Assembly: GCF_004745485.1 (NCBI RefSeq)
Contig: NZ_RHFG01000020.1
Span: 1-64,000, forward strand
DNA length: 64,000 bases
Source: Brevibacterium sp. S22
GTDB taxonomy: Bacteria > Actinomycetota > Actinomycetes > Actinomycetales > Brevibacteriaceae
Direction of reading: 5' to 3'
The notes beneath the pieces are model-generated. The model made no database searches and was not told the DNA's origin. It saw only the letters and a program-made list of their open reading frames with translations. Numbering within the stretch: the first letter of the stretch is position 1; every line of letters starts with the position of its first letter. A program made the position numbers and the translations under genes. This document shows positions 26,234-34,532 of the stretch, in pieces.

Positions 26234-27004
26234 ATGATCGTGACCGTGACGAATCCTCCGACTTCCGAGCTGCCGGTGCTGCGCAAAGTGGTCCGGTCCT
26301 CGACGATCGACCTCATCGTCGACCAGCTGCGCAACGCCATCTACAGCGGTTCGCTCGAGCCCGGTCAGTCGATCAACGAAGTGCGCACCGCTGAGCTGCT
26401 CGCGGTGTCGCGGCCGTCTCTGCGGGAGGCCCTGCAGCGCCTCATCAGCGAAGGCGTGATGACGCACGCCCCCGGACGAGGTGTGCATGTGCGGCGGATG
26501 CGCACCGCCGATATCGACGATGTCTATGCCGTGCGGGAGGCGATCGAATCGCAGGCGGTCAAGCTCGTCATCCGCCACAGTCTGGCCACCTCCAGGATCG
26601 ACCTGGCGCTGCAGGCACTTGAGCGCGCCATCGAAGAGAACGCCGCGCGCACGATCGGCGACGCCGACCTCAACTTCCACCATTCGATCGTCGCGTGCTC
26701 CGGTTCGACGCGACTGACCGACCTCATGAAGGTCTCGATGGTCCACACCCGCCTGCTGTCGCTGTCCGACAAGCGCGGCTACGAGGTCCGATGCGACCTC
26801 ATCGGCAGTCACCGGGAACTCGCCGAGGCGGTCACCGCCGGTGACGAATCCCGATCCCTGGCGATCGTCGCCGGGATCATGGCCGAGGCGACCTCCCGCC
26901 TGCACGGACCCGACGATGGCTTCGACGCACAGGTGGTCCGCGGCCGCGAGGGCGAAACCACCGTCGATGACCAGTGGCTGCAGCTGCGGGAGCAGCCGAG
27001 CTGA
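26234..27004 (+). CDS. GntR-family regulator, FadR subfamily
   Basis: A 256-residue GntR/FadR-type protein. The N-terminal winged helix reads VDQLRNAIYSGSLEPGQSINE and SRPSLREALQRLISEGV. The C-terminal FCD domain retains its likely metal-binding acid and histidines (DLNFHHS and GSHRELAEAV). It is divergent from the ehu-like operon and is the obvious candidate to control it. The ATG at 26234 has no Shine-Dalgarno site and overlaps a TTATAT box; GTG at 26240 or 26246 could be the true, leaderless start. Confidence 0.88.
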   Translation: MIVTVTNPPTSELPVLRKVVRSSTIDLIVDQLRNAIYSGSLEPGQSINEVRTAELLAVSRPSLREALQRLISEGVMTHAPGRGVHVRRMRTADIDDVYAVREAIESQAVKLVIRHSLATSRIDLALQALERAIEENAARTIGDADLNFHHSIVACSGSTRLTDLMKVSMVHTRLLSLSDKRGYEVRCDLIGSHRELAEAVTAGDESRSLAIVAGIMAEATSRLHGPDDGFDAQVVRGREGETTVDDQWLQLREQPS

Positions 27005-27075
27005 TGCCCGTCTCCGGTCGTGCCGGCACGAGTTCTCGGCTGCCGTCTGAGCGGCCAGGCGATACGATGGAGAGC

Positions 27076-27585
27076 ATGAAGGTCGTCTGCCCCGGTTCCT
27101 ATGACCCGATCACCATGGGTCATCTCGATATCATCGCCCGCAGCTCTCGGATGTTCGAGCAGGTGGTTGTGGCGGTGGTTCACAATCCCTCGAAGTCGGG
27201 TCGCTTCGGCCCGGAAGTCCGCGCGGACCTCATCCGCCGATCCCTGGCCGAAGACGAGCGCACCCGGGATGCTGCGAACATCACGATCGACCTCGTCTCC
27301 GGCGGTCTCCTCGTCGACTACTGCACCTCCATCGGCGCTCCCGCCGTCGTCAAGGGTCTGCGCTCGGGTACGGACTTCGCCTACGAACTGCCGATGGCGC
27401 TGATGAACAAGCACCTGTCCGAACTCGAGACGATCTTCGTCCCCGGCGATCCGAAGTTCGAACACGTCTCCTCCTCGCTCATCAAGGAAGTCCACTCAGG
27501 CGGCGGGGACATCGAAGGCCTCGTGCCCACCTCGGTGCTGGCGGCCCTGCGGGGCGATGTCCCCGGCCACGACGGCGCCCGCTGA
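27076..27585 (+). CDS. coaD: Phosphopantetheine adenylyltransferase
   Basis: CoaD (169 residues, EC 2.7.7.3) makes dephospho-CoA, the penultimate CoA step. The nucleotidyltransferase motif T/HxGH is seen in GSYDPITMGHLDII, and EHVSSSLIKEV with its serine cluster is typical. The start at 27076 follows GGAGAGC; ATG at 27067 is an alternative three codons up. Normally paired with rsmD; here the two are separated by the ehu locus. An MFS gene begins three bases after the stop. Confidence 0.96.
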   Translation: MKVVCPGSYDPITMGHLDIIARSSRMFEQVVVAVVHNPSKSGRFGPEVRADLIRRSLAEDERTRDAANITIDLVSGGLLVDYCTSIGAPAVVKGLRSGTDFAYELPMALMNKHLSELETIFVPGDPKFEHVSSSLIKEVHSGGGDIEGLVPTSVLAALRGDVPGHDGAR

Positions 27586-27588
27586 GGG

Positions 27589-28776
27589 ATGGGCGCAGCA
27601 ACGCCAGCCAACCGGGCCTGGTTCCCGGGCCTCGTCGCCCACACCATCGTCGCGCATGCCACCTACAACGGTGTGCGCGTCCTCATCTCCTACCGGACCC
27701 TCGAACTCGGCGGGTCCGGTGTCGTCCTCGGTCTCATGACCGCCGTCTACTCTCTCGTCCCGCTGCTCACAGCGCTCTTCGTCGGCCGCCTCGTCGATCG
27801 TGGATACGCCACCGCGGTGCTCTGGGTCGGCACCGTCCTGTCGATTCTGCCCGTCGCGCTCGCGGCAGCTGCTCCGAACCTCGGTGTGCTCCTCATCGCC
27901 ACGATGAGTCTCGGTTTCGGGCAGCTGCTCACGACCGTGGCCTCCCAGGCGCTCATTCCTGCCAGCTTCCCGGCCGATCGCCTGACCGCGAAGTTCGGTC
28001 ACCTGACCCTCGGGGTCTCGATCGGGCAGACCATCGGACTGCCTGTGGCCGGCATGATCGCCGACGCCACCTCCGGGGATGCCCACATCACGAACGCGCT
28101 GTGGTTCATGACCGGGCTTTCGGCGCTCACTCTCGTCGCCGCCGTCATCGTCATGCTCCGCGGACGCACTCCGCACGTCTCCCGCGCCGAAGCCGCCGAA
28201 GGTGCCCAGACCCCATGGACGCTGCTGTCGCTGCGAGGGATGAAGCCGGCGATCTTCGCGTCGATGGCCACGCTCGCCGCCGTCGACCTCATGACCGCCT
28301 ATCTGCCGCTCATCGGTGAAGAGAACGGTCTGTCCGTCACCCTCGTGACGTGGCTGCTCGCGCTGCGGACGCTCGCCTCGGTGATCTCACGTCTGTTCAT
28401 CGGGGTGCTCACGCGCAAGTGGAGGAACCTCTCACTGCTGTGGACCGCCTCGGCGGCGGCAGGCCTGTGCGTGATCCTCATCCCCGTCCTCAGCCAACCA
28501 TGGACGCTGGCCATCCTGCTCGCGGTCGCGGGCTTCTGCTTCGGCCTCACCCAACCGCTGACGATGACGTGGGTGTCGACCCTGGCCGACCCGGCGAATC
28601 GGGCCGCGGTGCTCTCGATCCGCTTGGCGGGCAACCGACTCAGCCAGGTCGCGATCCCGTCGGCCGCCTCGGCGCTCACCGTCCTTGCCGGTTCCGGGAT
28701 CGTCTTCACGATTTCGGGGGCGCTGCTCGTCCTCGCCGGGGGAGTGACCTGGCGCAATGAACACGAACGATGGTGA
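27589..28776 (+). CDS. MFS transporter
   Basis: A 395-residue major facilitator with 12 predicted helices. The loop 2-3 motif is VGRLVDRGYATAVLWVG, and a long cytoplasmic loop with HVSRAEAAEGAQTPW joins the two halves. The ATG sits three bases after the coaD stop with GAGGG just before it, so it is cotranscribed. No substrate can be inferred; drug-efflux-like or sugar-efflux-like families both fit. It separates coaD from the DUF177-rpmF unit, which often follow each other directly. Confidence 0.88.
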   Translation: MGAATPANRAWFPGLVAHTIVAHATYNGVRVLISYRTLELGGSGVVLGLMTAVYSLVPLLTALFVGRLVDRGYATAVLWVGTVLSILPVALAAAAPNLGVLLIATMSLGFGQLLTTVASQALIPASFPADRLTAKFGHLTLGVSIGQTIGLPVAGMIADATSGDAHITNALWFMTGLSALTLVAAVIVMLRGRTPHVSRAEAAEGAQTPWTLLSLRGMKPAIFASMATLAAVDLMTAYLPLIGEENGLSVTLVTWLLALRTLASVISRLFIGVLTRKWRNLSLLWTASAAAGLCVILIPVLSQPWTLAILLAVAGFCFGLTQPLTMTWVSTLADPANRAAVLSIRLAGNRLSQVAIPSAASALTVLAGSGIVFTISGALLVLAGGVTWRNEHERW

Positions 28777-28808
28777 CGAGGAACACCTTTGCGGCGAGCG
28801 GAGACCGA

Positions 28809-28838
28809 TTGGTAATGGCAGGCGATGATGATTAGAAT
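28809..28838 (+). promoter_or_regulatory. Promoter of the DUF177-rpmF-rnc-mutM unit
   Basis: -35 TTGGTA (28809-28814), 18-base spacer and -10 TAGAAT (28833-28838), 57 bases before the DUF177 start. Both boxes fit the main sigma factor consensus well. Confidence 0.6.
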
Positions 28839-28894
28839 GGTGAGTCGCGTGTGAACGCAGGAGCGACATCCTCAAACGCACCAGGAGGACAGGC

Positions 28895-29413
28895 ATGAAG
28901 AACAGATCTGAATTCGTCTATGATCTCAGATCCATGGGATTGCTCGGTCATCCGGGTGAGTGGGAACGGGTGAACACCACCTTGTCGGCTCCAGCGGATC
29001 TCAAGATCGAAGTGATCGGGGTTGCGGAAGGTTCACCACTGATACTCGAGCTGATGTTCGAGAGTGTGTCGGAGGGAATCTACGTGTCGGGAACAGTCTC
29101 GGCGACGGCCCGCGGCGAAGACGCAAGGACGCTCGAACCCATCGAGTTGCCTATAGATGTGGACATCCAAGAGATGTACGTCTATGAGCAGGCCGAAGGG
29201 GACGAGGACTCCTACGTCATCGACCGGGATCAGCTCGACCTCGAGCCCGCGATCAGAGACGCCGTCGTGATGGCTCTGCCGTTCAGTCCTTCACAGGATG
29301 AGAGCGAGGAGTTCAGCTACACCCTGGGGGAAGACCTCGAGGTGGACGAGGACGAATCCGAATCGCCGTTCGCATCATTGAAGAATCTGTTGGAAGAGAA
29401 GAAAGAGAGCTAG
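28895..29413 (+). CDS. DUF177/YceD family protein without cysteine motifs
   Basis: This 172-residue protein belongs to DUF177 (YceD), encoded next to rpmF in most bacteria and linked to rRNA or ribosome assembly. The core [22 protein letters not shown] and [18 protein letters not shown] is intact. In the members I know, such as mycobacterial ones, the first stretch reads ECxRCL and ALPFSP is followed by a CxxxCxGLCxxCG knuckle. Here every one of those cysteines is absent: EDARTL, then [16 protein letters not shown]. The C-terminus is strongly acidic. CAGGAGGACAGGC precedes the ATG. rpmF starts two bases later. Confidence 0.92.
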   Translation: MKNRSEFVYDLRSMGLLGHPGEWERVNTTLSAPADLKIEVIGVAEGSPLILELMFESVSEGIYVSGTVSATARGEDARTLEPIELPIDVDIQEMYVYEQAEGDEDSYVIDRDQLDLEPAIRDAVVMALPFSPSQDESEEFSYTLGEDLEVDEDESESPFASLKNLLEEKKES

Positions 29414-29415
29414 AC

Positions 29416-29619
29416 GTGGCTGTTCCGAAGCGTAAATTGTCGCGCAGCAACACCCGCCACCGTCGTTCGCAGTGGAAGGCCAAGGCTCCTAACCTGGTCA
29501 AGACTGTGGAGAACGGTCGCGTTGTGTACTCGCGCCCCCACCAGGCCAAGGTCGTCGAAGACGCAGCCGGCACCCCGCTGTACCTCGAGTACAAGGGCCG
29601 CAAGGTCGCTGACGTCTGA
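29416..29619 (+). CDS. rpmF: 50S ribosomal protein L32, cysteine-free form
   Basis: L32, 67 residues, GTG start. The N-terminus [20 protein letters not shown] is the hallmark. The two CxxC zinc pairs of the C+ form are missing, yet the C-terminal YKGRKV echoes the YYKGREV of zinc-binding L32, which suggests loss from a zinc form. It lies in the housekeeping DUF177-rpmF-rnc context rather than in a zinc-starvation cluster, so it is probably the main L32 of the cell. Confidence 0.95.
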   Translation: MAVPKRKLSRSNTRHRRSQWKAKAPNLVKTVENGRVVYSRPHQAKVVEDAAGTPLYLEYKGRKVADV

Positions 29620-29623
29620 GACT

Positions 29624-30328
29624 GTGGACACTGACACCACAGCAGCACTGAAGAAGAGTCTCGGGATCGATATTGATCCCGAGACTTTTCGTCTCGCGCT
29701 CACACATCGCTCCTTTGCCTTCGAAGCCGGTGGGATCCCCACCAACGAGCGCCTCGAGTTCCTCGGAGACTCCGTTCTGGGTCTCGTCGCCACCGAGTCG
29801 CTGTTCTACGACAACCCGCATCTGCCCGAGGGCCAGCTGGCCAAGATGCGTTCGGCCGTCGTCAACACGCGAGCCCTGGCCGCGATCGCCCGCAGGCACG
29901 GCGTCGGCGAGCACATCCTGCTGGGCAAGGGTGAGGAGCTGACCGGCGGTCGGAACAAGGACTCGATCCTCGCCGACACGGTCGAGGCCCTCATCGGCGC
30001 GACCTTCGTCTCCCGCGGACGTGAAGCGGCCTTCGCCTTCGTCCACCGCCTCATCGACGGCATGCTCGACGACGCGGTCAACCTCGGTGCGGGGATGGAC
30101 TTCAAGACCACCCTGCAGGAAGCCGCGGCCGACCTCGACCTCGGTGCAGTGAGCTACGAGATCACCTCGTCCGGGCCCGACCATGCGATGGTCTTCACCG
30201 CCAACGCGATGCTCGGCACGAACAATTGGGGCGCCGGCGACGGGTCCTCGAAGAAGGCCGCGGAAGCCGCCGCCGCCGAGGTGGCCGTCAAAGCCATCCG
30301 CACCATCTATCCGGACTACCGGCGCTGA
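29624..30328 (+). CDS. rnc: Ribonuclease III
   Basis: RNase III (234 residues, EC 3.1.26.3) cleaves double-stranded RNA in rRNA and mRNA processing. The signature NERLEFLGDSVLG holds the catalytic acids; the second acidic site is DSILADTVEALIGA. The C-terminal dsRNA-binding domain begins at about DFKTTLQEAAADL and ends GSSKKAAEAAAAEVAVKAI. The start is a GTG four bases after the rpmF stop. The rest of the operon continues with mutM. Confidence 0.95.
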   Translation: MDTDTTAALKKSLGIDIDPETFRLALTHRSFAFEAGGIPTNERLEFLGDSVLGLVATESLFYDNPHLPEGQLAKMRSAVVNTRALAAIARRHGVGEHILLGKGEELTGGRNKDSILADTVEALIGATFVSRGREAAFAFVHRLIDGMLDDAVNLGAGMDFKTTLQEAAADLDLGAVSYEITSSGPDHAMVFTANAMLGTNNWGAGDGSSKKAAEAAAAEVAVKAIRTIYPDYRR

Positions 30329-30377
30329 GTCCCTCTGTGCGTTTGGGTTCTTCGCTGTCTCATGGGGCGGTGTTCTG

Positions 30378-31349
30378 ATGCCTGAGCTTCCCGAGGTCGA
30401 AAGCGTGCGTCGCGGAGTCGTTGAATGGACGGCCGGGACGACGATCACCGGCGCCGAGGTGGTCGACCCCCGAATCCTGGGCACGACGTCCCAGCGGCGC
30501 ATCGATCCGTCGGCGGCCGACGCCTTCGTCTCCGCTGTCTCCGGCTCCCGGATTCTGGGTGCCGAGCGGCGTGGGAAGTTCATGTGGCTGAGCCTGGGGG
30601 AGGGGATCGTGTCCGGGCATCCGGCTCCACGGGAGCCGTTCGGCACTGCCGGTTCGTCGTCGGGTCGGCAGGCTCCTGAACTGGGGATCCTCGTCCATCT
30701 CGGGATGAGCGGTCAGCTGCGCATCCACGATCCCGGCGAGGATGTCCACCGGCACACCCGGGCGGTCCTGCACCTCGGCGGCGGTGGGCGCGATCTGGGC
30801 ACTGGACGAGAGCTGCGCTTCGTCGATCAGCGGATCTTCGGCCATATCGGCGTCCAACCGCTCGTTCACGGGTACGGTCGGCTTGTCCCCGCTTCGGCGA
30901 TCCATATCGCTGCCGATCCTCTTGAGCCCGCATTCGACCCTGAGGTGGTCGTCGGCGAACTCGCGCGCAAGCGGACCGCGATCAAGGCGGCGCTGCTCGA
31001 CCAGACGCTCATCAGCGGAATCGGCAACATCTATGCCGACGAGGCGCTGTTCAGGGCGGGGGTCCACCCGTCGGCGGTGCCTGCGCGGACACGGAAGAGC
31101 CGCCTCGTCGCCGTGCTCGAATCCGCGACGAAGGTGATGAGCGATGCCCTCGCCGTGGGCGGGACGAGCTTCGACGCTCTCTACGTCAACGTCAACGGCG
31201 AATCCGGCTACTTCGACCGGGCACTGCTCGTCTACGGGCGTGGGGGCCAGGAGTGCGTGCGCTGCGGAACGGAGATCGCGAAGATCACCGTCAGTGGCCG
31301 CGGAACGCATTTCTGTCCGAACTGCCAGAAGCCCCCGCGGTACCGGTAG
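30378..31349 (+). CDS. mutM: Formamidopyrimidine-DNA glycosylase
   Basis: MutM/Fpg (323 residues, EC 3.2.2.23) removes 8-oxoguanine and related lesions. The N-terminal catalytic proline and glutamate are in MPELPEVESVRRGV. The helix-two-turn-helix and the C-terminal zinc finger (CVRCGTEI then HFCPNCQ) are complete. It is about 50 residues longer than the E. coli enzyme because of Gly/Ser/Pro-rich insertions, one near residues 80-98 (EPFGTAGSSSGRQAPELG) and one near 130. No strong Shine-Dalgarno site precedes the ATG. Confidence 0.95.
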   Translation: MPELPEVESVRRGVVEWTAGTTITGAEVVDPRILGTTSQRRIDPSAADAFVSAVSGSRILGAERRGKFMWLSLGEGIVSGHPAPREPFGTAGSSSGRQAPELGILVHLGMSGQLRIHDPGEDVHRHTRAVLHLGGGGRDLGTGRELRFVDQRIFGHIGVQPLVHGYGRLVPASAIHIAADPLEPAFDPEVVVGELARKRTAIKAALLDQTLISGIGNIYADEALFRAGVHPSAVPARTRKSRLVAVLESATKVMSDALAVGGTSFDALYVNVNGESGYFDRALLVYGRGGQECVRCGTEIAKITVSGRGTHFCPNCQKPPRYR

Positions 31350-31624
31350 CCCGCGCCAGCCGGCGCCCGTCCCTCTCTTTTCCACGTGTGTTGCTCGAGC
31401 TCAAGCAAGCATCCTGCACCGCTGCTCTCAGTTCCTCGTGTTCGCCGCAACTCCTACAGGTGCCAGAGCGTCGGTCACCGATAACGGCATTGCGCACCGG
31501 TGCACCGCGCCGATTTGTCGCTGGGGGTGAGGGATACTGCGTCGAGGCCGCTCCCGCGCAGCGATTGCCGAGTAGAATCTGGGCAAGACACCGTCGGTTG
31601 AGCCGGCGGAGGGGAGGAACAGAC
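31350..31624. other. Intergenic region upstream of the DoxX gene
   Basis: This 275-base gap holds no supportable gene. TAGAAT at 31573-31578 is a good -10 box for the DoxX gene, 47 bases before its ATG, with no clear -35 partner. A 10-base palindrome GCACCGGTGC lies near 31494. No acylphosphatase gene, common between mutM and smc in relatives, is present. Confidence 0.5.
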
Positions 31625-32020
31625 ATGTTCGCGGTTCCCACTTTCATCGGTGCGGTCGTGCTGCTTCTTGTCAGGGCACTGCTGACCGTGGCATTCGTCC
31701 GCGAATTCTTGGTCAAGGCCAAGGACATTCCGGCGTTTGCGAAGAACGATGGTCTCAGCGTGCCCGTCGCGTGGTTCGTCGCCATTGCGGAGCTCGCCGC
31801 CGCAGTCTCATTCGCGACCGGAGTCCTCGCACAATGGGCCGGTCTCGGCGTGATCGTCCTGATGATCATCACGACCAGTCTGCACGTCTTCAAATGGCGT
31901 TCGAAGTATTGGGCTTCGGCCGGAGGCCCCGAATACGATCTGCTCCTGCTGGTGCTGGCCGCCGTCATCACAGCATTCGGGACCGGCCCGATCTCCGTTC
32001 CGGCGCTGTTCGGAATGTGA
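31625..32020 (+). CDS. DoxX-family membrane protein
   Basis: A 131-residue protein with four predicted helices, typical of the DoxX family of small membrane proteins found with oxidoreductases and redox stress functions. Helices lie at about residues 5-25, 43-65, 66-84 and 103-125. GGGGAGGAACAGAC precedes the ATG. It is monocistronic, with its own -10 box, and converges on the BCCT gene across a strong hairpin. The role is unknown. Confidence 0.85.
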   Translation: MFAVPTFIGAVVLLLVRALLTVAFVREFLVKAKDIPAFAKNDGLSVPVAWFVAIAELAAAVSFATGVLAQWAGLGVIVLMIITTSLHVFKWRSKYWASAGGPEYDLLLLVLAAVITAFGTGPISVPALFGM

Positions 32021-32180
32021 CGGCGACGAGGTCCGGTCGTATCAGGGCGACCGTGTCAGTCGGCGGACGAAGAAGAGTGTCGCCACGGCGAGCCGCTCTG
32101 CGCTTGCGAGCGGTCGGTGAGCTGAGCAGGATGACCGAGCCGAAAGGGACGGCAGGAAGCACAGGATCGACCGCCCAAAA

Positions 32181-32236
32181 CTACCTGACGGCGGCTTAAC
32201 AACCTCGCGCGAAGTTGCTAAGCCGCCGTCAGGTAG
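32181..32236 (-). terminator. Long 23-bp inverted repeat ending the BCCT gene
   Basis: The arms 32181-32203 and 32214-32236 match over 23 bases with a single mismatch around a ten-base loop. Read leftwards the stem starts 13 bases after the BCCT stop and is followed by TTTTGGG, so it is an intrinsic terminator for that gene. It can also stop the convergent DoxX transcript. The arm length is well above that of the other hairpins here. Confidence 0.8.
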
Positions 32237-32249
32237 CAAATTGGAGGGG

Positions 32250-34043
32250 CTAGGGGGTGTTGGTGGAATCCTTGTCCGCTGTCGCCTCGGTGTCCTCGGG
32301 CTCGACCTGGAGTTCTGAGGTCTCGAGGCCGAAGATCTCGCCGTCGTACTCGTCGACCGCGGTGGCCACCGAGGTCTCGAGCACGTGGGCGGCCAGCTGC
32401 TCCTGGATGATGAGCGGATCCTTCGACAGGTCCTTCCACACCGCCACACACAGCAGCAGCATGACGAGGACGAACGGCAGCGCTGAGACGATCGTGATGT
32501 TCTTCAGTCCGTCCAGCGCCTCGGCGGGATCCGAACCGCCCGCCAAGAGCATCACCGCAGCCACAGCACCGGTCGCAGTTCCCCAGAAGATGACCAGACC
32601 GCGGCCCGGCTCCTGCATACCGTTGGCCGACAGCGTGCCCATGACGATCGAGGCCGAGTCCGCACCGGTGACGAAGAAGATCGCGATGAGGACGACCGTG
32701 ACGATCATGAGGATGATCGCGATGAGGTTCGGCAGCGGCAGAGCGGCCAGGAGGTCGAACAGGACCGTGTCCATGTTGATGTCCGGCTCGCCGTCGACGA
32801 TGCTGGCCAGAGCCTTGACCGTGCCCTCGCCGCGTTCGGCGCGCTCCTGGATTCCGATGGCGCCGCCGCCGAAGATCGCGAACCAGATGGTCGAGACGAC
32901 GGAGGGGACGATGAGGACGCCGGTGACGAACTGACGCACTGTGCGACCGCGCGAGATGCGCGCGATGAACAGGCCGACGAAAGGCGACCATGACACCCAC
33001 CACGCCCAGTAGAAGACCGTCCACGACGACAGCCACTCATTCACGCCCTCACCGTTGGCCGCGGTGCGCGAGGCCAACTGCGGCAGGTCCTGGATGAACG
33101 AACCCACCGAGGAGGGGATGACGTTGAGGATGAACAGCGTCGGTCCGCCGATGAAGACGATGAGGGCGACGATGACGGCGAGCACCATGTTGATGTTCGA
33201 CAGCCACTGGATGCCCTTCTCCACGCCCGAGACCGCCGAGGCGACGAAGGCCGCGGTGAGGATGGCGATGATGATGACGAGGACAGGGGAGGTGACCTCG
33301 GACATGAGGCCTGCAGACTCGATGCCGCCGCCGATCTGGATGGCGCCCAGACCCAGCGAGCAGGCCGAGCCGAACAGAGTCGCGAGGATCGCGAGGATGT
33401 TGATGACCTTGCCGCCGAAGCCGTTGACCGCACGTTCGCCGAACAGCGGGGTGAACATCGAGGAGAACAGCTGGGACCGGCCGAGGCGGAACGAACCATA
33501 GGCCACACCGAGGCCGACGATGGCGTACATGGCCCACGGGTACAGCGTCCAGTGGAACAGCGTGGTGCCCATGGACGTGCCCATCGCCTCAGCCGAGGAG
33601 CCGTCGACGGTGTTCGGGGGAGGCGACATGTAGAAGAAGAGAGGCTCACCGACCGCGGAGAACACCAGACCGATGCCCATACCGGTCGCGAACATCATCG
33701 CGATCCACGAGGAGGTCTTGAACTCCGGCTTCTCATCGTCCTTGCCCAGCGGGATCCGTCCGAAGCGGCTGACGGCGACGACGATGACGAAGATCGTGAA
33801 GATCGTGGCGGCGATGACGAAGAGCCAGCCGAAGTTGTCCATGACGCCGGTCAGCAGCGTGCCAGCCACGTTGCCGAGGGTGTCGGGGGAGACGAAGCCC
33901 CAGACGACGAAGGCGACGGCGAGGATGCCTGCCGCGAAGAAGACGACCTTGTCCAGACCCTCACGTTTGAAGGGCCGCAGCGCGGTCGTCGGATTCTTCA
34001 GGTGCTCGATGAGCTCCTGTATCTTGGTATGTTCACTGCTCAT
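32250..34043 (-). CDS. BCCT-family betaine/osmolyte transporter
   Basis: A 597-residue transporter of the betaine-choline-carnitine family with 12 predicted helices. FATGMGIGLVFSAVGEP contains the GMGIG motif associated with Na+ coupling. The Trp-rich segments FHWTLYPWAMYAIVGL and WAWWVSWSPFVGLFIARISRG form the usual substrate cage. A charged C-terminal tail of about 70 residues may serve osmosensing as in BetP. Start 34043 is chosen because the upstream extension to 34208 is Arg-rich and not helix-like. Substrate could be betaine, ectoine or carnitine. Together with the ehu-like importer it points to compatible-solute uptake. Confidence 0.92.
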   Translation of the reverse strand: MSSEHTKIQELIEHLKNPTTALRPFKREGLDKVVFFAAGILAVAFVVWGFVSPDTLGNVAGTLLTGVMDNFGWLFVIAATIFTIFVIVVAVSRFGRIPLGKDDEKPEFKTSSWIAMMFATGMGIGLVFSAVGEPLFFYMSPPPNTVDGSSAEAMGTSMGTTLFHWTLYPWAMYAIVGLGVAYGSFRLGRSQLFSSMFTPLFGERAVNGFGGKVINILAILATLFGSACSLGLGAIQIGGGIESAGLMSEVTSPVLVIIIAILTAAFVASAVSGVEKGIQWLSNINMVLAVIVALIVFIGGPTLFILNVIPSSVGSFIQDLPQLASRTAANGEGVNEWLSSWTVFYWAWWVSWSPFVGLFIARISRGRTVRQFVTGVLIVPSVVSTIWFAIFGGGAIGIQERAERGEGTVKALASIVDGEPDINMDTVLFDLLAALPLPNLIAIILMIVTVVLIAIFFVTGADSASIVMGTLSANGMQEPGRGLVIFWGTATGAVAAVMLLAGGSDPAEALDGLKNITIVSALPFVLVMLLLCVAVWKDLSKDPLIIQEQLAAHVLETSVATAVDEYDGEIFGLETSELQVEPEDTEATADKDSTNTP

Positions 34044-34289
34044 GCTTGAACTTGCCGAACGGGGTCGTTCCTCGTGACTGTGACGCGGGCGGACTCCCTC
34101 CTCGGCATTCCTTCCTTGGATGGACGGCATCGGACTGGCTGCCGAAACGGTCCGAGCAGACTGCACTCGAACGCCTCTCACCCATGATTTTGACAGACGA
34201 TGGGACAAGATTGCGGGAATTTCGACTCACCCGCATGATTTCGGCGCCTCTGCTGTGCTTCACCGCCGTACTGACGCGGTGACATGTCG

Positions 34290-34317
34290 GAGGCCCCGCC
34301 GCATGCGGCAGGGCCTC
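34290..34317 (-). terminator. Hairpin after tRNA-Asn
   Basis: Arms at 34290-34302 and 34305-34317 pair over 13 bases with one mismatch and a two-base turn. It lies just beyond the 3' end of the leftward tRNA and is the likely terminator, although the U tract is poor. Confidence 0.55.
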
Positions 34318-34323
34318 TTCCAG

Positions 34324-34396
34324 CTCCCCCGGCTGGGCTCGAACCAGCGACCCTTCGATTAACAGTCGAATGCTCTGCCAACTGAGCTACGGAGGA
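34324..34396 (-). tRNA. tRNA-Asn (anticodon GTT)
   Basis: A 73-base cloverleaf on the minus strand. The acceptor stem pairs TCCTCCG with CGGGGGA, the D arm is GCTC/GAGC, the anticodon stem-loop is TTCGA-CTGTTAA-TCGAA with anticodon GTT, and the T arm contains GGTTCGAGCC. The discriminator base is G, as expected for tRNA-Asn. CCA is not encoded. A hairpin follows at its 3' end. Confidence 0.95.
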
Positions 34397-34532
34397 AGAA
34401 CGTGGTTTCCCACGCACGAAGAGCGAGCTTACCAAAGTTTCGGGGAGTTCGCAGAAGTCTGCCCTCATTTCGGGTCTCCGGCTGCCCGAGAGCCCGTCCT
34501 CAGCGGACGGGACGGATATGCTGGGTTCCACG

